Below are positions 1 through 7,230 of a stretch of 64,000 bases of DNA, piece after piece. Position numbers and translations under genes: made by a program. Every line of letters begins with the position of its first letter. Position 1 is the first letter of the stretch. Source of the stretch: PNAI01 sp035574295 (GTDB lineage: Bacteria; Pseudomonadota; Alphaproteobacteria; Rhizobiales; Xanthobacteraceae); the NCBI GenBank assembly GCA_035574295.1, contig DATLYX010000095.1:1-64000 (forward strand), read 5' to 3'. The notes under the pieces were generated by a model that saw only the letters and a program-made list of their open reading frames with translations, made no database searches and was not told the DNA's origin.

Positions 1-272
1 TGCGGCTTGCCGAGCCGCTCGGCGAGGGTGGGCATCAGGCCCTTCTCGTCGGTATCAAGCGCGATCGCGAGCCGCCGTCGCGAGCCCATCACATTGCCCA
101 CGAGCTCCGCTCGCTCCAGGCCGACCGCAGTGAACCGCACCGCCTTTGGGTTGCCGTCCAGCGCCGCTGCAACGTCGATCAGGTCCGTGGGCTGCTCGCG
201 AACCTCGCATTCTCCCATCTGCATGAGTTTCTCGACGAAGCGGCGCAGCCTGAATCGCTCCGTGTCCACCAT
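1..272 (-). CDS. UbiD-family decarboxylase, N-terminal part (cut by window edge)
   Basis: About 90 N-terminal residues are visible; the gene runs off the left edge. The start (MVDTERFRLRRFVEKLMQMG), the GNPKAVRF segment and ELVGNVMGSRRRLAIAL closely resemble the N-terminal domain of UbiD-type prenylated-FMN decarboxylases. These enzymes reversibly decarboxylate aromatic or alpha,beta-unsaturated acids. The ATG at 272 is preceded by GGAGG at a good distance. The gene is co-directional with the substrate-binding-like protein downstream at higher coordinates, and the nearby aromatic genes suggest an aromatic acid substrate. The active site is outside the window, so the substrate is unknown. Confidence 0.75.
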   Translation of the reverse strand, partial: MVDTERFRLRRFVEKLMQMGECEVREQPTDLIDVAAALDGNPKAVRFTAVGLERAELVGNVMGSRRRLAIALDTDEKGLMPTLAERLGKP

Positions 273-323
273 CGGACATCCTCCATCAAACGCGGCGATG
301 CGCCGCGACGGTCCAGCCAACTC

Positions 324-450
324 AGCATCATGCCCGGGATTGACCCGGGCATCCATGATGCGGTTCGGCAAAAAAAAACCTATACGTCTGTTTGCGCTGC
401 GGGTCATCATGGATTGCCGGAGCAGACCCGGCAATGACGTTCGACGGCTT
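324..450. repeat. dispersed palindromic intergenic repeat
   Basis: Two related segments with CCCGGG(CA) cores and ATGGATTGCCGG...CCGGCAATGACG arms lie between the first two genes. They resemble imperfect palindromes found between rhizobial genes, and similar motifs recur near 5523. No coding signal is seen here. Confidence 0.45.
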
Positions 451-452
451 GC

Positions 453-486
453 AAAGAAAAACGCCGCGGGGAGCGCCCGCGGCGTT
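453..486 (-). terminator. Rho-independent terminator after the 510-1388 gene
   Basis: A perfect 10-bp stem (461-470 with 476-485, arms ACGCCGCGGG/CCCGCGGCGT) has a 5-nt loop. On the minus strand it is followed by a T-rich run (complement of 453-460). It lies 24 nt past the stop of the minus-strand gene. Confidence 0.8.
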
Positions 487-509
487 GCGATGCATGCAAT
501 GTGCGATGT

Positions 510-1388
510 CTATGCCGCCCGGATCACGGCATCCTCGTACTTGCCTGCGCCCATGCCGGTGTCAGCAAAAATGCCGCGCTCGGCGATCCACTTCATGGTC
601 TCGGCATACACCTCTTTCGTGTACGGCTCGAACACCAGCCGCTCGCCCGGGCCCCAGCGCCGCGTGTCCATCTGCGCGTGATAGCGCACCGGAAACTCCT
701 TCTTGTAGTAATGCGTGTAGCGGTCGGGCCTGAGATCGATGTCGCGCTGGGCGCGTCTGAGCGCATTGAAATATTTGCGCAGGTCTTCCGGGTCGGGATC
801 GCCGGTGATCATGGTGGCGATCATGAAGGTGCAGTCGATCACCTTGCGATAGCCGAGCTGCTCGGCGAAATAATACGGTCCCGAGAACAGCGTGGAGGCC
901 TGCGACTTTCCGCTCAACAGATTGTCGAGTCGCGCGAACAGCATGCCGTCGGCGAAATTGAGATTGATCTTCTCGAGCGGCATGTAGGTTTCCAGCGCCT
1001 GGATCGTGGCATAGTGGCTGCCCGACTGATAGCCGACCGAAATCGGCACCCCGGCAAGCTGTTCCGGCGACTTGATCGGCGAATCCGGCGGCACGAAAAT
1101 GCCGCACGGCGACACCGAATACACCTCGCCGTAGAGCTTGGCCTTGCCCTTCGCCGCCGCCACCCCGACCGTCCAGTGGCAGGCGCAGCTCACGTCGCTC
1201 TGCTTGCCGGCTTCGATCAGCTGCATGGCGCCTTTGCGGTCGCCTTTGTCGTGGTGCTTGCCGTCCGTGGACTGGATGGTTTCGCGGAAGATGTAATCGA
1301 GCCCTTCATCCTTGAAGTAGCCCTTGTCCTCCGCCACCCATTCCTGCAGCCGGAAGTGTGGCTCGATGATGAATTTCTGCTTCGGCAT
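510..1388 (-). CDS. Leaderless periplasmic-binding-protein-like protein (SsuA/NMT1/THI5 fold)
   Basis: 292 residues. The order of elements, such as FRLQEWVAEDKGYFKDEGL near the N-terminus and LAGVPISVGYQSGSHYATI mid-protein, resembles NMT1/THI5/SsuA-type substrate-binding proteins. The protein starts directly at the first strand of the fold (MPKQKFIIEP) with no signal peptide, so it is probably cytoplasmic. PBP-fold proteins in such positions can be enzymes (dihydroxyphthalate decarboxylase is one known case) or ligand sensors. ATG at 1388 has GGAGGAAG upstream. It lies between a GntR regulator and a UbiD-like gene on the same strand, suggesting a small catabolic operon. The exact function is not known. 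Confidence 0.65.
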   Translation of the reverse strand: MPKQKFIIEPHFRLQEWVAEDKGYFKDEGLDYIFRETIQSTDGKHHDKGDRKGAMQLIEAGKQSDVSCACHWTVGVAAAKGKAKLYGEVYSVSPCGIFVPPDSPIKSPEQLAGVPISVGYQSGSHYATIQALETYMPLEKINLNFADGMLFARLDNLLSGKSQASTLFSGPYYFAEQLGYRKVIDCTFMIATMITGDPDPEDLRKYFNALRRAQRDIDLRPDRYTHYYKKEFPVRYHAQMDTRRWGPGERLVFEPYTKEVYAETMKWIAERGIFADTGMGAGKYEDAVIRAA

Positions 1389-1427
1389 TGGCTTCCTCCG
1401 TTGGTCGCTTTCAGTTGGTCAGCATGG

Positions 1428-1595
1428 AACCGTGTCCCGGGGGCAGCGCAGCACTGAGCGCAGCGAAGTGGTGCGCTGCAGACCCGGGACCGTTTAGGAC
1501 TCGGCGCTTGGAACGATCCCGGATCAGCGGTGCAGCACTCCGCTTTGCTTCGCGCTGCACCGCATCCTGGATGCTTGTTCGCTTAAGGTTCCGTC
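1428..1595. repeat. dispersed palindromic repeat (TCCCGGG / GTGCGCTGC type)
   Basis: Two imperfect palindromes lie back to back: one with TCCCGGG...CCCGGGA arms around a GCGCTGC-rich core, and one with GGTGCAGC...GCTGCACC arms. A close relative of the first occurs at 44868-44955. The segment fills the gap between the GntR gene and the gene downstream of it. Confidence 0.5.
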
Positions 1596-2366
1596 TTAAC
1601 AGCATCCCTCCTCCGTCTTTCGTTTCCGCTCGCGTTCCGGCACGCGCCGCGCGCGGATCATTTTTACGTGCTCGTCCATCAAGCGCCGCGCGCCCGCGTT
1701 ATCGCGCGTCTCGATCAGCTTCAGCAGGTCCTTGTGTACGTCGAGAACCTTGCGCGTCACGTCCGGCGTCAGCGTGGGATTCCGCTTCGGCCACGACACA
1801 TGGTCGATGGAGATGAGTTGCACCACCAGCACGCGGTTGTGCGAAGCCTCCGCCACCGCAAGATGGAAGTCGCGCGACAGCCGCGTGTAGCGCGGCACGT
1901 CGTCAATGTTGGCTTCCGCCTCGGCAACGAGCGCGCGCAGTTTCGCAATGTCCTCCTCGGTCGCGTTCTCGGCCGCAAGCTCCGCGCCGAGGCATTCGAT
2001 GGCGCGCTGGGCGTCCAAGATTTCCGCCGCTGTGACACCGGCAAGATCGAGCTGGACCGCCAGCGCCTCCGCGAACAGCCGCGGGTTGCCGCGCGCGATC
2101 CGCGCGCCGCCGCCCTTGCCCATCTTGATTTCGACGATGCCGAGCGCTTCCAGCGTCCGCAGCGCGTCGCGCGCCACGATCCGGCTCACGCCGTAGTGCT
2201 GCGCGAGATCGTGCTCGGTGCCGAGGAAATCGCCGGGCTGAAATTTTTTGTCGAACAGCGCCGCCCGCACCTCGTCCACGATGCGCGAGGACAGCGACGC
2301 CGAGCGCCCCGGCACGAAGATGCGGCCCGGAATGCGGCCGGCAATATGCGGCGTGCGGGTGTCCAA
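1596..2366 (-). CDS. GntR-family transcriptional regulator with FCD ligand domain
   Basis: 256 residues from the preferred start. The N-terminal winged helix-turn-helix contains GTEHDLAQHYGVSRIVARDALRTLE, typical of GntR. The C-terminal all-helical FCD domain carries the metal/ligand-type residues (DFHLAVAEASHN, then H-rich helix KLIETRDNAGARRLMDEH). FadR-subfamily members repress catabolic operons and are released by acid metabolites. TTG at 2366 has AGGAG seven bases upstream; another in-frame TTG lies at 2381. It probably controls the co-directional downstream genes (510-1388 and the UbiD-like gene). Confidence 0.85.
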   Translation of the reverse strand: MDTRTPHIAGRIPGRIFVPGRSASLSSRIVDEVRAALFDKKFQPGDFLGTEHDLAQHYGVSRIVARDALRTLEALGIVEIKMGKGGGARIARGNPRLFAEALAVQLDLAGVTAAEILDAQRAIECLGAELAAENATEEDIAKLRALVAEAEANIDDVPRYTRLSRDFHLAVAEASHNRVLVVQLISIDHVSWPKRNPTLTPDVTRKVLDVHKDLLKLIETRDNAGARRLMDEHVKMIRARRVPERERKRKTEEGCC

Positions 2367-2515
2367 AGCGGTTCTCCTCAAGGCTCACGATAGCCCTATT
2401 CGAGAAAATATTAAAGATGATATCTTATGCCCTCACAAGCCTAGCCCAGGTTGTGCTGCGCGTTTGAGTTCCTAACACTTTGGCCTGGCTTGGTAATTTT
2501 GCCGACTCGTCTGTA

Positions 2516-2544
2516 TTGACAATGTGCATACACAGTTTTATCTT
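2516..2544 (+). promoter_or_regulatory. promoter and candidate operator of the tacAT pair
   Basis: TTGACA (2516-2521) and TATCTT (2539-2544) are separated by 17 bp, a near-consensus sigma-70 promoter. An imperfect palindrome TGTGCATACACA (2523-2534) sits inside the spacer, where an RHH antitoxin could bind and block RNA polymerase. The operator role is inferred from position. Confidence 0.55.
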
Positions 2545-2565
2545 TGCCGCATCAAGGAGACCTTA

Positions 2566-2901
2566 ATGCGCCGACTTTCGAGGACAACCAACTGGCAGTC
2601 AGCCGCTTCGGTGCCCGACCGACCGCCGGTCCGACCCAAGAGCGACGCCATTATCAATCTGCGGCTGTCGCGCGCGCTTCGCGACAATATCGATGAGGCT
2701 GCCGCGGCGCTCGGCAAGTCACGGACGGAATTCGTTCTCGACAGCGTGCGCGAACGAGCAACCGAAGTGTTGCTGGACCGGCGATTGTTCACGCTTGACG
2801 CTGAGCGTTACGCCGCATTCGTGCAGGCGCTTGAAGCCCCACCCGCGCCCAACGAGAAACTCAAGAACCTGTTGCGGAGTAGCGCGCCTTGGGAACGGTA
2901 G
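2566..2901 (+). CDS. DUF1778 antitoxin of a TacA type (ribbon-helix-helix)
   Basis: 111 residues. The segment INLRLSRALRDNIDEAAAAL followed by GKSRTEFVLDSVRERATEVL is the typical DUF1778 ribbon-helix-helix DNA-binding unit. The C-terminal part (FVQALEAPPAPNEKLKNLL) matches the region that wraps the toxin in TacA-type antitoxins. ATG at 2566 has AAGGAG upstream; a GTG at 2524 is in frame but lies in the promoter. The stop overlaps the toxin start by 13 nt, which implies translational coupling. Known members neutralise the GNAT toxin and autorepress the operon. Confidence 0.85.
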   Translation: MRRLSRTTNWQSAASVPDRPPVRPKSDAIINLRLSRALRDNIDEAAAALGKSRTEFVLDSVRERATEVLLDRRLFTLDAERYAAFVQALEAPPAPNEKLKNLLRSSAPWER

Positions 2902-3413
2902 GCGCGGCTTTAACGCCGCCACCGCCTGGGCTGACCCCGCCGACACCAATCACGGAAGACCACGACGTCAGCCGGTTCGACTGCGGCAAGGTGTCTCTAA
3001 ACGATTGGCTGCGCAAACATGCGCTGCGCAACGAGGGTCGCGCCGACCGCACCTTTGTCGTCTGCGATGGCGCGCGGGTTGTCGGCTATTACGCGCTCGC
3101 CGCCGGCGCCGTCTTTCATGCCGAAGTTCCGGGGGCACTCAGGCGCAACATGCCAAACCCGATTCCGATCTTTGTGCTCGGCCGGTTGGCCGTCGACCGG
3201 GAATATCAGGGCCGCGGCCTCGGCGGGGGCCTTCTGAAAGATGCATTAAAGCGCTTTCTGACGGTTTCGCGCGAGATCGGCGCACGCGCGGTTCTGGTGC
3301 ATGCCATCGATGACAGCGTCGTGCCGTTTTACGCGCAATATGGATTCAGGCCATTCCCCCAGACACCTTTGACCCTGTACCTGCCAATCGACGAAATCAT
3401 CGCCGCTCTTTGA
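2889..3413 (+). CDS. GNAT-family acetyltransferase toxin (TacT-like)
   Basis: 174 residues. The acetyl-CoA-binding P-loop is seen as REYQGRGLGGGLLKDAL, preceded by FVLGRLAVD, and the FYAQYGF motif near the C-terminus is characteristic of TacT/AtaT-type toxins. These acetylate aminoacyl-tRNA and stop translation. Start is TTG at 2889, overlapping the antitoxin stop, with GGAG nine bases upstream. The reading frame is intact, unlike the second toxin-antitoxin module at 22.2-22.8 kb. A proline-rich stretch precedes the fold (residues 9-20). Confidence 0.85.
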   Translation: MGTVGAALTPPPPGLTPPTPITEDHDVSRFDCGKVSLNDWLRKHALRNEGRADRTFVVCDGARVVGYYALAAGAVFHAEVPGALRRNMPNPIPIFVLGRLAVDREYQGRGLGGGLLKDALKRFLTVSREIGARAVLVHAIDDSVVPFYAQYGFRPFPQTPLTLYLPIDEIIAAL

Positions 3414-3416
3414 GCG

Positions 3417-4280
3417 CTACTTCCTCCCCGTCAGCTCCCGTGCCTTCTCCAGATGCGCGAACGAGCGCGTGGGCGCGCACATCAGGAAGCGGTAGCCTTC
3501 CTTGATGATGCGCTCGGCATTGCCGACTTCCACATGCGGATGCCCGACCACCACGTTGTGCTTCTTGCAGGTGTCCACGATGCGCTTCATCCACTTGAGC
3601 AGCTCGGGATGGTCGTACTGCCGCGGGAACCCGAGCTCCTGCCCGAGATCGCCCTCCCCGATCAGGATCGCGCCGATGCCCGGCACCTTGCTCAAGATGG
3701 CATCGAGATTCTCCACCCCCTTGGTGTCCTCGATCTGCAGCACGACAAAGATTTCGCCCCTGGGGTTGAGCGGCCATACGTCGGCCTTCTGGTAGTATTC
3801 CTGCTGCGTCAGTCCCCAGTAGCGGCAGGCCGCGGTCGGTCCGTCGCCGCGGATGCCAGCCGGCTCGTACAGCGGTGCGGTTTTCAGCCGCGGATAGCGG
3901 CAGGCCGCCACCGCGTTATAGGCCTCCTCCACCGTGGAGATGTGCGGGAACACGATGCCGTAGCAGCCGATGTCGAGCGCCTGCTTGGCGTGCCATTGCC
4001 CCATCTCGACGCCGTTCACCGGCACCCGCACGAACGGCGTCACCGCCGGCACGATCGAGCCGGATTTGGCGATCTGCGCCCGGTTGAGCATGTATTGCAA
4101 GCAGTCGCGCAGGGCGCGCCCGTCCCACGGATTGTGCTCCATCTCGAACACGCAACCGTCAAATTTCGAGGTGCTGAGCGCGATGGCGGAATCGACCTCC
4201 GCCGGCAAAAAGCACGTGAGCGCGTGCTGCCCGGATTCGAGCGCGCGAATAACCCCGTTCAAGCGCGGTAATTCAGCCAT
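3417..4280 (-). CDS. HpcH/HpaI-family aldolase/lyase
   Basis: 287 residues from the ATG at 4280, which has GGGGAGG upstream; a GTG/ATG-type extension to 4310 is less likely. The TIM-barrel family marks are FEMEHNPWDG (in place of the usual D-x-EH), VVLQIED (metal-binding Glu of the class II site) and ILIGEGDLGQELG (metal-binding Asp). Members cleave or form C-C bonds between pyruvate or another keto acid and an aldehyde or keto acid. Its divergent neighbour is a LigJ-like hydratase, so a role in cleaving an aromatic ring-fission product is plausible. The substrate is not determined by sequence. Confidence 0.8.
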   Translation of the reverse strand: MAELPRLNGVIRALESGQHALTCFLPAEVDSAIALSTSKFDGCVFEMEHNPWDGRALRDCLQYMLNRAQIAKSGSIVPAVTPFVRVPVNGVEMGQWHAKQALDIGCYGIVFPHISTVEEAYNAVAACRYPRLKTAPLYEPAGIRGDGPTAACRYWGLTQQEYYQKADVWPLNPRGEIFVVLQIEDTKGVENLDAILSKVPGIGAILIGEGDLGQELGFPRQYDHPELLKWMKRIVDTCKKHNVVVGHPHVEVGNAERIIKEGYRFLMCAPTRSFAHLEKARELTGRK

Positions 4281-4301
4281 TTCAGAACCTCCCCTTGCCA
4301 A

Positions 4302-4397
4302 CGCCGTCATCCTGAGTGGCCGCCGCAGGCGGCCCTGGAAGGATGACGGCCGTCACCTTTTCGAGGCTCGCTTCGCTCACACCTCAGGGTGACGGCC
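4302..4397. repeat. dispersed palindromic repeat (GTCATCC...GGATGAC type)
   Basis: CCGTCATCCTGAGTGGCCGC and its partner GGAAGGATGACGG bracket a GCCGCCGCAGGCGGC core. They are followed by a second half with CGAGGCTCGCTTCGCTC and CTCAGGGTGACGGCC. The same two-part element recurs at 6023-6136, with related copies at 11106 and 14225. It fills the divergent spacer, so promoters of both flanking genes must lie in or beside it. Confidence 0.6.
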
Positions 4398-4489
4398 TTC
4401 CGCATCCTATAGCGACCAGCATCCCGGTTTGACAATGCCGCATGGCGCTTCGTAGAACAAAGCGACACTCACTTCACGCGCGCACGCCC

Positions 4490-5512
4490 ATGATCATCGA
4501 CTGCCACGGCCACTACACCACCGAGCCCAAGGACCTGCACCGCTTCCGCAAGGAGCAGACTGCAGCGGCCAACGCCAAGGACAAAACGGCCATGCCCTCG
4601 CGCGCGAGCCTAAAAATTTCCGATGACGAGATCCGCGAGAGCATCGAGCATAACCAGCTCCGCATTCAGCGCGAGCGCGGCACCGACCTCACCATCTTCT
4701 CTCCCCGCGCCTCCGGCATGGGACATCACATCGGCGATGAGAGCGTGAGCCTGGAATGGTCGCAGATCTGCAACGACCTGATCGCGCGCGTGGTCTCGTT
4801 GTTCCCGAAAAATTTCATCGGCGTCTGCCAGCTCCCGCAGTCCCCCGGCGTGCCGCCGAAAAACTCCATCGGCGAGCTTGAGCGCTGCGTGAAGATGGGT
4901 TTCATCGGCTGCAACCTGAACCCCGATCCCTCCGGCGGCTACTTCAACTCCCCGCCGCTGACCGACAAGTGGTGGTATCCGTTCTACGAGAAGATGGTGG
5001 AGCTCGACGTGCCGGCCATGATCCATGTCTCAGGCTGCTGCAACCCTGCTCAGCACACCACCGGCTCGTATTATCTGAACGCCGACACCATGGCGTTTAT
5101 GCAGCTCATCCTGTCCGACCTGTTCAAGGATTTCCCCACGCTCAAACTCATCATCCCGCACGGCGGCGGCGCGGTGCCGTTCCACTGGGGCCGCTTTCGC
5201 GGCATTGCGCTCAACAACGGCCGGCCGGAGCTCAACGAGATCATCGCCAACAACATATTCTTCGACACCTGCGTCTATCACCAGCCCGGCATCGACCTTT
5301 TGACCAAGGTGGTGCCGGCCGACAATATCCTGTTCGCCTCCGAAATGCTCGGCGCGGTGAAGGGCAACGACCCCAAGACCGGCTTCGGCTTTGACGACAC
5401 CAAGCGCTATATCGACAACACCCCGCTGTCAGCGGCCGACAAGCAGAAGATTTTCGAGGGCAACGCCCGCAAGGTCTATCCGCGCCTCAACAAAGCCTTC
5501 CCCCCGAAGTGA
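4490..5512 (+). CDS. Amidohydrolase-family protein, LigJ-like (4-oxalomesaconate hydratase type)
   Basis: 340 residues. It opens with MIIDCHGHY (metal-binding HxH) and carries GFIGCNLNPDPSGG, MIHVSG, IIPHGGGAVPFHWGRF and NILFASEMLGA, then the ending IFEGNARKVYPRL. This order closely parallels what I recall of Sphingobium LigJ, which hydrates 4-oxalomesaconate in the protocatechuate 4,5-cleavage pathway. Other ACMSD-type (amidohydrolase 2) enzymes are decarboxylases, so the reaction is not certain. The start is chosen because MIIDCHGH is the family N-terminus; an upstream ATG at 4442 is in frame. It is divergent from the HpcH/HpaI aldolase, a plausible partner. Confidence 0.75.
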   Translation: MIIDCHGHYTTEPKDLHRFRKEQTAAANAKDKTAMPSRASLKISDDEIRESIEHNQLRIQRERGTDLTIFSPRASGMGHHIGDESVSLEWSQICNDLIARVVSLFPKNFIGVCQLPQSPGVPPKNSIGELERCVKMGFIGCNLNPDPSGGYFNSPPLTDKWWYPFYEKMVELDVPAMIHVSGCCNPAQHTTGSYYLNADTMAFMQLILSDLFKDFPTLKLIIPHGGGAVPFHWGRFRGIALNNGRPELNEIIANNIFFDTCVYHQPGIDLLTKVVPADNILFASEMLGAVKGNDPKTGFGFDDTKRYIDNTPLSAADKQKIFEGNARKVYPRLNKAFPPK

Positions 5513-5522
5513 CGACCTGCAA

Positions 5523-5600
5523 TCGTCATTCCGGGTGCATGCCGGAGCCCGAAGGGCAAAGCCGGGCGAGGCCGGAATCCATACCACGTCAAGGGTTATG
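5523..5600. repeat. dispersed palindromic repeat
   Basis: CGTCATTCCGGGTGC, then a CCGGAGCCCGAAGG core, then GCCGGAATCC form an imperfect palindrome of the type also seen at 324-450. It lies between the amidohydrolase and ferredoxin genes. Confidence 0.4.
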
Positions 5601-5684
5601 GGATTTCGGCCCTCGCAGCTTGCGCGGCTCGGCCGGCAAGACGGATTGAGAGACCTGGTGTAGCTGGTATAGAACCCCGCCCGC

Positions 5685-6005
5685 ATGCCCAAGATCACCT
5701 ACATCGATCCGGACGGAGTCGAGCACACCGTCGAGGCCGAGATCGGCGCAACCGTCATGGAGACCGCGATGCAGAACGGCGTGCCCGGCATCATCGCCTC
5801 CTGCGGCGGCTCCTGCGCCTGCGCCACCTGCCACGTGCACGTCGACCCGCACTGGTTCCCGCTTCTCAGCGAGCGCTCGCTGGAGGAGCAGGACATGCTC
5901 GACACCGCCATCGACGTCGACGAATTTTCGCGCCTGTCCTGTCAGATCAAGGTCGATGAGCACCTCGACGGCCTGAAGGTCACCATCGCCGCGCGGCAGA
6001 TTTAG
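5685..6005 (+). CDS. 2Fe-2S ferredoxin, adrenodoxin/ISC type
   Basis: 106 residues. Cluster ligands are seen as C-x5-C-x2-C in ASCGGSCACATCHVHV and a distal cysteine in RLSCQIKV. The acidic EEQDMLDTAIDV segment is where vertebrate-type ferredoxins dock partners. It probably passes single electrons to an oxygenase or P450. Next door are boxR-boxC-boxB, and the reductase BoxA is missing from the window, so a role feeding an oxygenase of this region is possible but only inferred. Start MPKITYIDPDG is normal for the family. Confidence 0.9.
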   Translation: MPKITYIDPDGVEHTVEAEIGATVMETAMQNGVPGIIASCGGSCACATCHVHVDPHWFPLLSERSLEEQDMLDTAIDVDEFSRLSCQIKVDEHLDGLKVTIAARQI

Positions 6006-6022
6006 CGCAACCCCGCCTTCGC

Positions 6023-6136
6023 CCGTCATCCCGAGGTGCGCGCCTATAAGGCGCGCCTTGAAGGATAACGAGCCAGAACCCACACGAGATCGCTGTCACC
6101 CTTCGAGGCTCGCTTCGCTCGCGCCTCAGGGTGACG
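6023..6136. repeat. dispersed palindromic repeat (GTCATCC...GGATAACG type)
   Basis: CCCGTCATCCCGAGGTGCGC with core CGCCTATAAGGCG and arm TTGAAGGATAACG is followed by CCTTCGAGGCTCGCTTCGCTC and CTCAGGGTGACGG. It is the same two-part design as 4302-4397. It lies between the convergent ferredoxin and boxR genes, where it could also act as a transcription stop. Confidence 0.6.
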
Positions 6137-6141
6137 GCAAT

Positions 6142-7062
6142 TCAGGTTCGAGCGTTAACTTCGAGCGCCTGCACATGCGACAACAGTCGCAGCACCTCAC
6201 CGAGCGTCTCTTTCGGCGACTTGCCGGTGGTGACCACCGTGGCGTCGGCCTTGGCGTAGAGCGGCTCCCGACTTTTCAGGATTGCCAGCAGGTCGGCCAT
6301 CGCGCGCGTGGAGTCGCGCATCGGCCGCAAATCGCCCTGCGCGATCACCCGCTGCATGTGTTCCTCCGGCTCCGCCCGCACCCATACCGTGAAACACGAA
6401 GCGAGCAGGCGCTCGTAGGTAGCGGGCTCGGTCACGATGCTGCCGCTCGTGGCCAGCACGAACTTCTCCTGTTCGGCCAGCACCTTTTCCAGCGCCTCGC
6501 GTTCCAACCGCCGGAACTGCTCCTGCCCGAACATCTCAAAAATTTCGTGCAGCGTGGAGCCGCTCAGCCGCTCGACCTCACGGTCGAGCTCGATAAACGG
6601 CAGGCCGCGCGCCTGTGCCAGCAGCCGGCCAAGCGTTGATTTTCCGCCGCCGCGCAGTCCGATCAGGGCGATCCGTTCGCGCTTATGATCCGCAAGCGCC
6701 GCGCCGAAGCGGCGTTGCAGCAGTTGCCGCGCCTCCTCGATCGCCGACGGCGGCAGCCGTTCGAGCATCTGCGCAAGCAGCGCCGCCTCCACCGGCCGGT
6801 CCGGACGGTCGTAGACCAAATCCTCCAGCGGCAGACCCAGCGCCCGCGCGATCCGCCGCAACAGCACGATCGAGCAGTTACCCTGCCCGCTCTCAAGCTG
6901 TGCGAGATACCGTTCTGAGATGCGGGCCTGCTGCGCCAATGCCTTGCGCACCATGCCGCGCCGGTTGCGCATGGTGCGCACCCGCTCGCCGAGCCGCCGC
7001 AGATAGGCGCTGGTGTCGGCAGTTGCGGCCGCGGGCTTGGCGTTTTTCGGGGCCGGTTTCAT
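6142..7062 (-). CDS. boxR: BoxR: HTH-XRE regulator fused to a shikimate-kinase-like domain
   Basis: 306 residues. The N-terminal XRE helix-turn-helix (about residues 24-85: RTMRNRRGMVRKALAQQARI then YLAQLESGQGNCS) is joined by a linker to a shikimate-kinase-like domain with P-loop LRGGGKSTLGR (about residues 134-144) and LPFIELDREVE. This architecture is specific to BzdR/BoxR regulators, which bind benzoyl-CoA and repress benzoate genes. It is divergent from boxC across a spacer holding three phased TGCA boxes, the motif known for BzdR operators. The kinase-like domain is believed to serve as ligand pocket rather than enzyme. Confidence 0.92.
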   Translation of the reverse strand: MKPAPKNAKPAAATADTSAYLRRLGERVRTMRNRRGMVRKALAQQARISERYLAQLESGQGNCSIVLLRRIARALGLPLEDLVYDRPDRPVEAALLAQMLERLPPSAIEEARQLLQRRFGAALADHKRERIALIGLRGGGKSTLGRLLAQARGLPFIELDREVERLSGSTLHEIFEMFGQEQFRRLEREALEKVLAEQEKFVLATSGSIVTEPATYERLLASCFTVWVRAEPEEHMQRVIAQGDLRPMRDSTRAMADLLAILKSREPLYAKADATVVTTGKSPKETLGEVLRLLSHVQALEVNART

Positions 7063-7084
7063 GTCTCAGCCTTCAGAACTATAA

Positions 7085-7166
7085 TGCATGTGGCGGCTTC
7101 ACGGAAGCCGTCGGCGTCACGATTTTCCCCAAATAACAGCGTTGCAAACCAGTGCAAAATAATGCA
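7085..7166. promoter_or_regulatory. boxR-boxC divergent operator with phased TGCA boxes
   Basis: TGCA occurs at 7143-7146, 7153-7156 and 7163-7166, exactly 10 bp apart, so all three lie on one face of the helix. A fourth copy is at 7085-7088, close to the boxR start. TGCA repeats are the recognition core described for BzdR. Binding here would control both boxR and boxCB. Confidence 0.65.
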
Positions 7167-7230
7167 CAAGTAGCGGCGAGCCGCAATGGGTCGGCTTTTG
7201 CCGCCCCGTCCCGCCCTTTAAGATCGGCCC

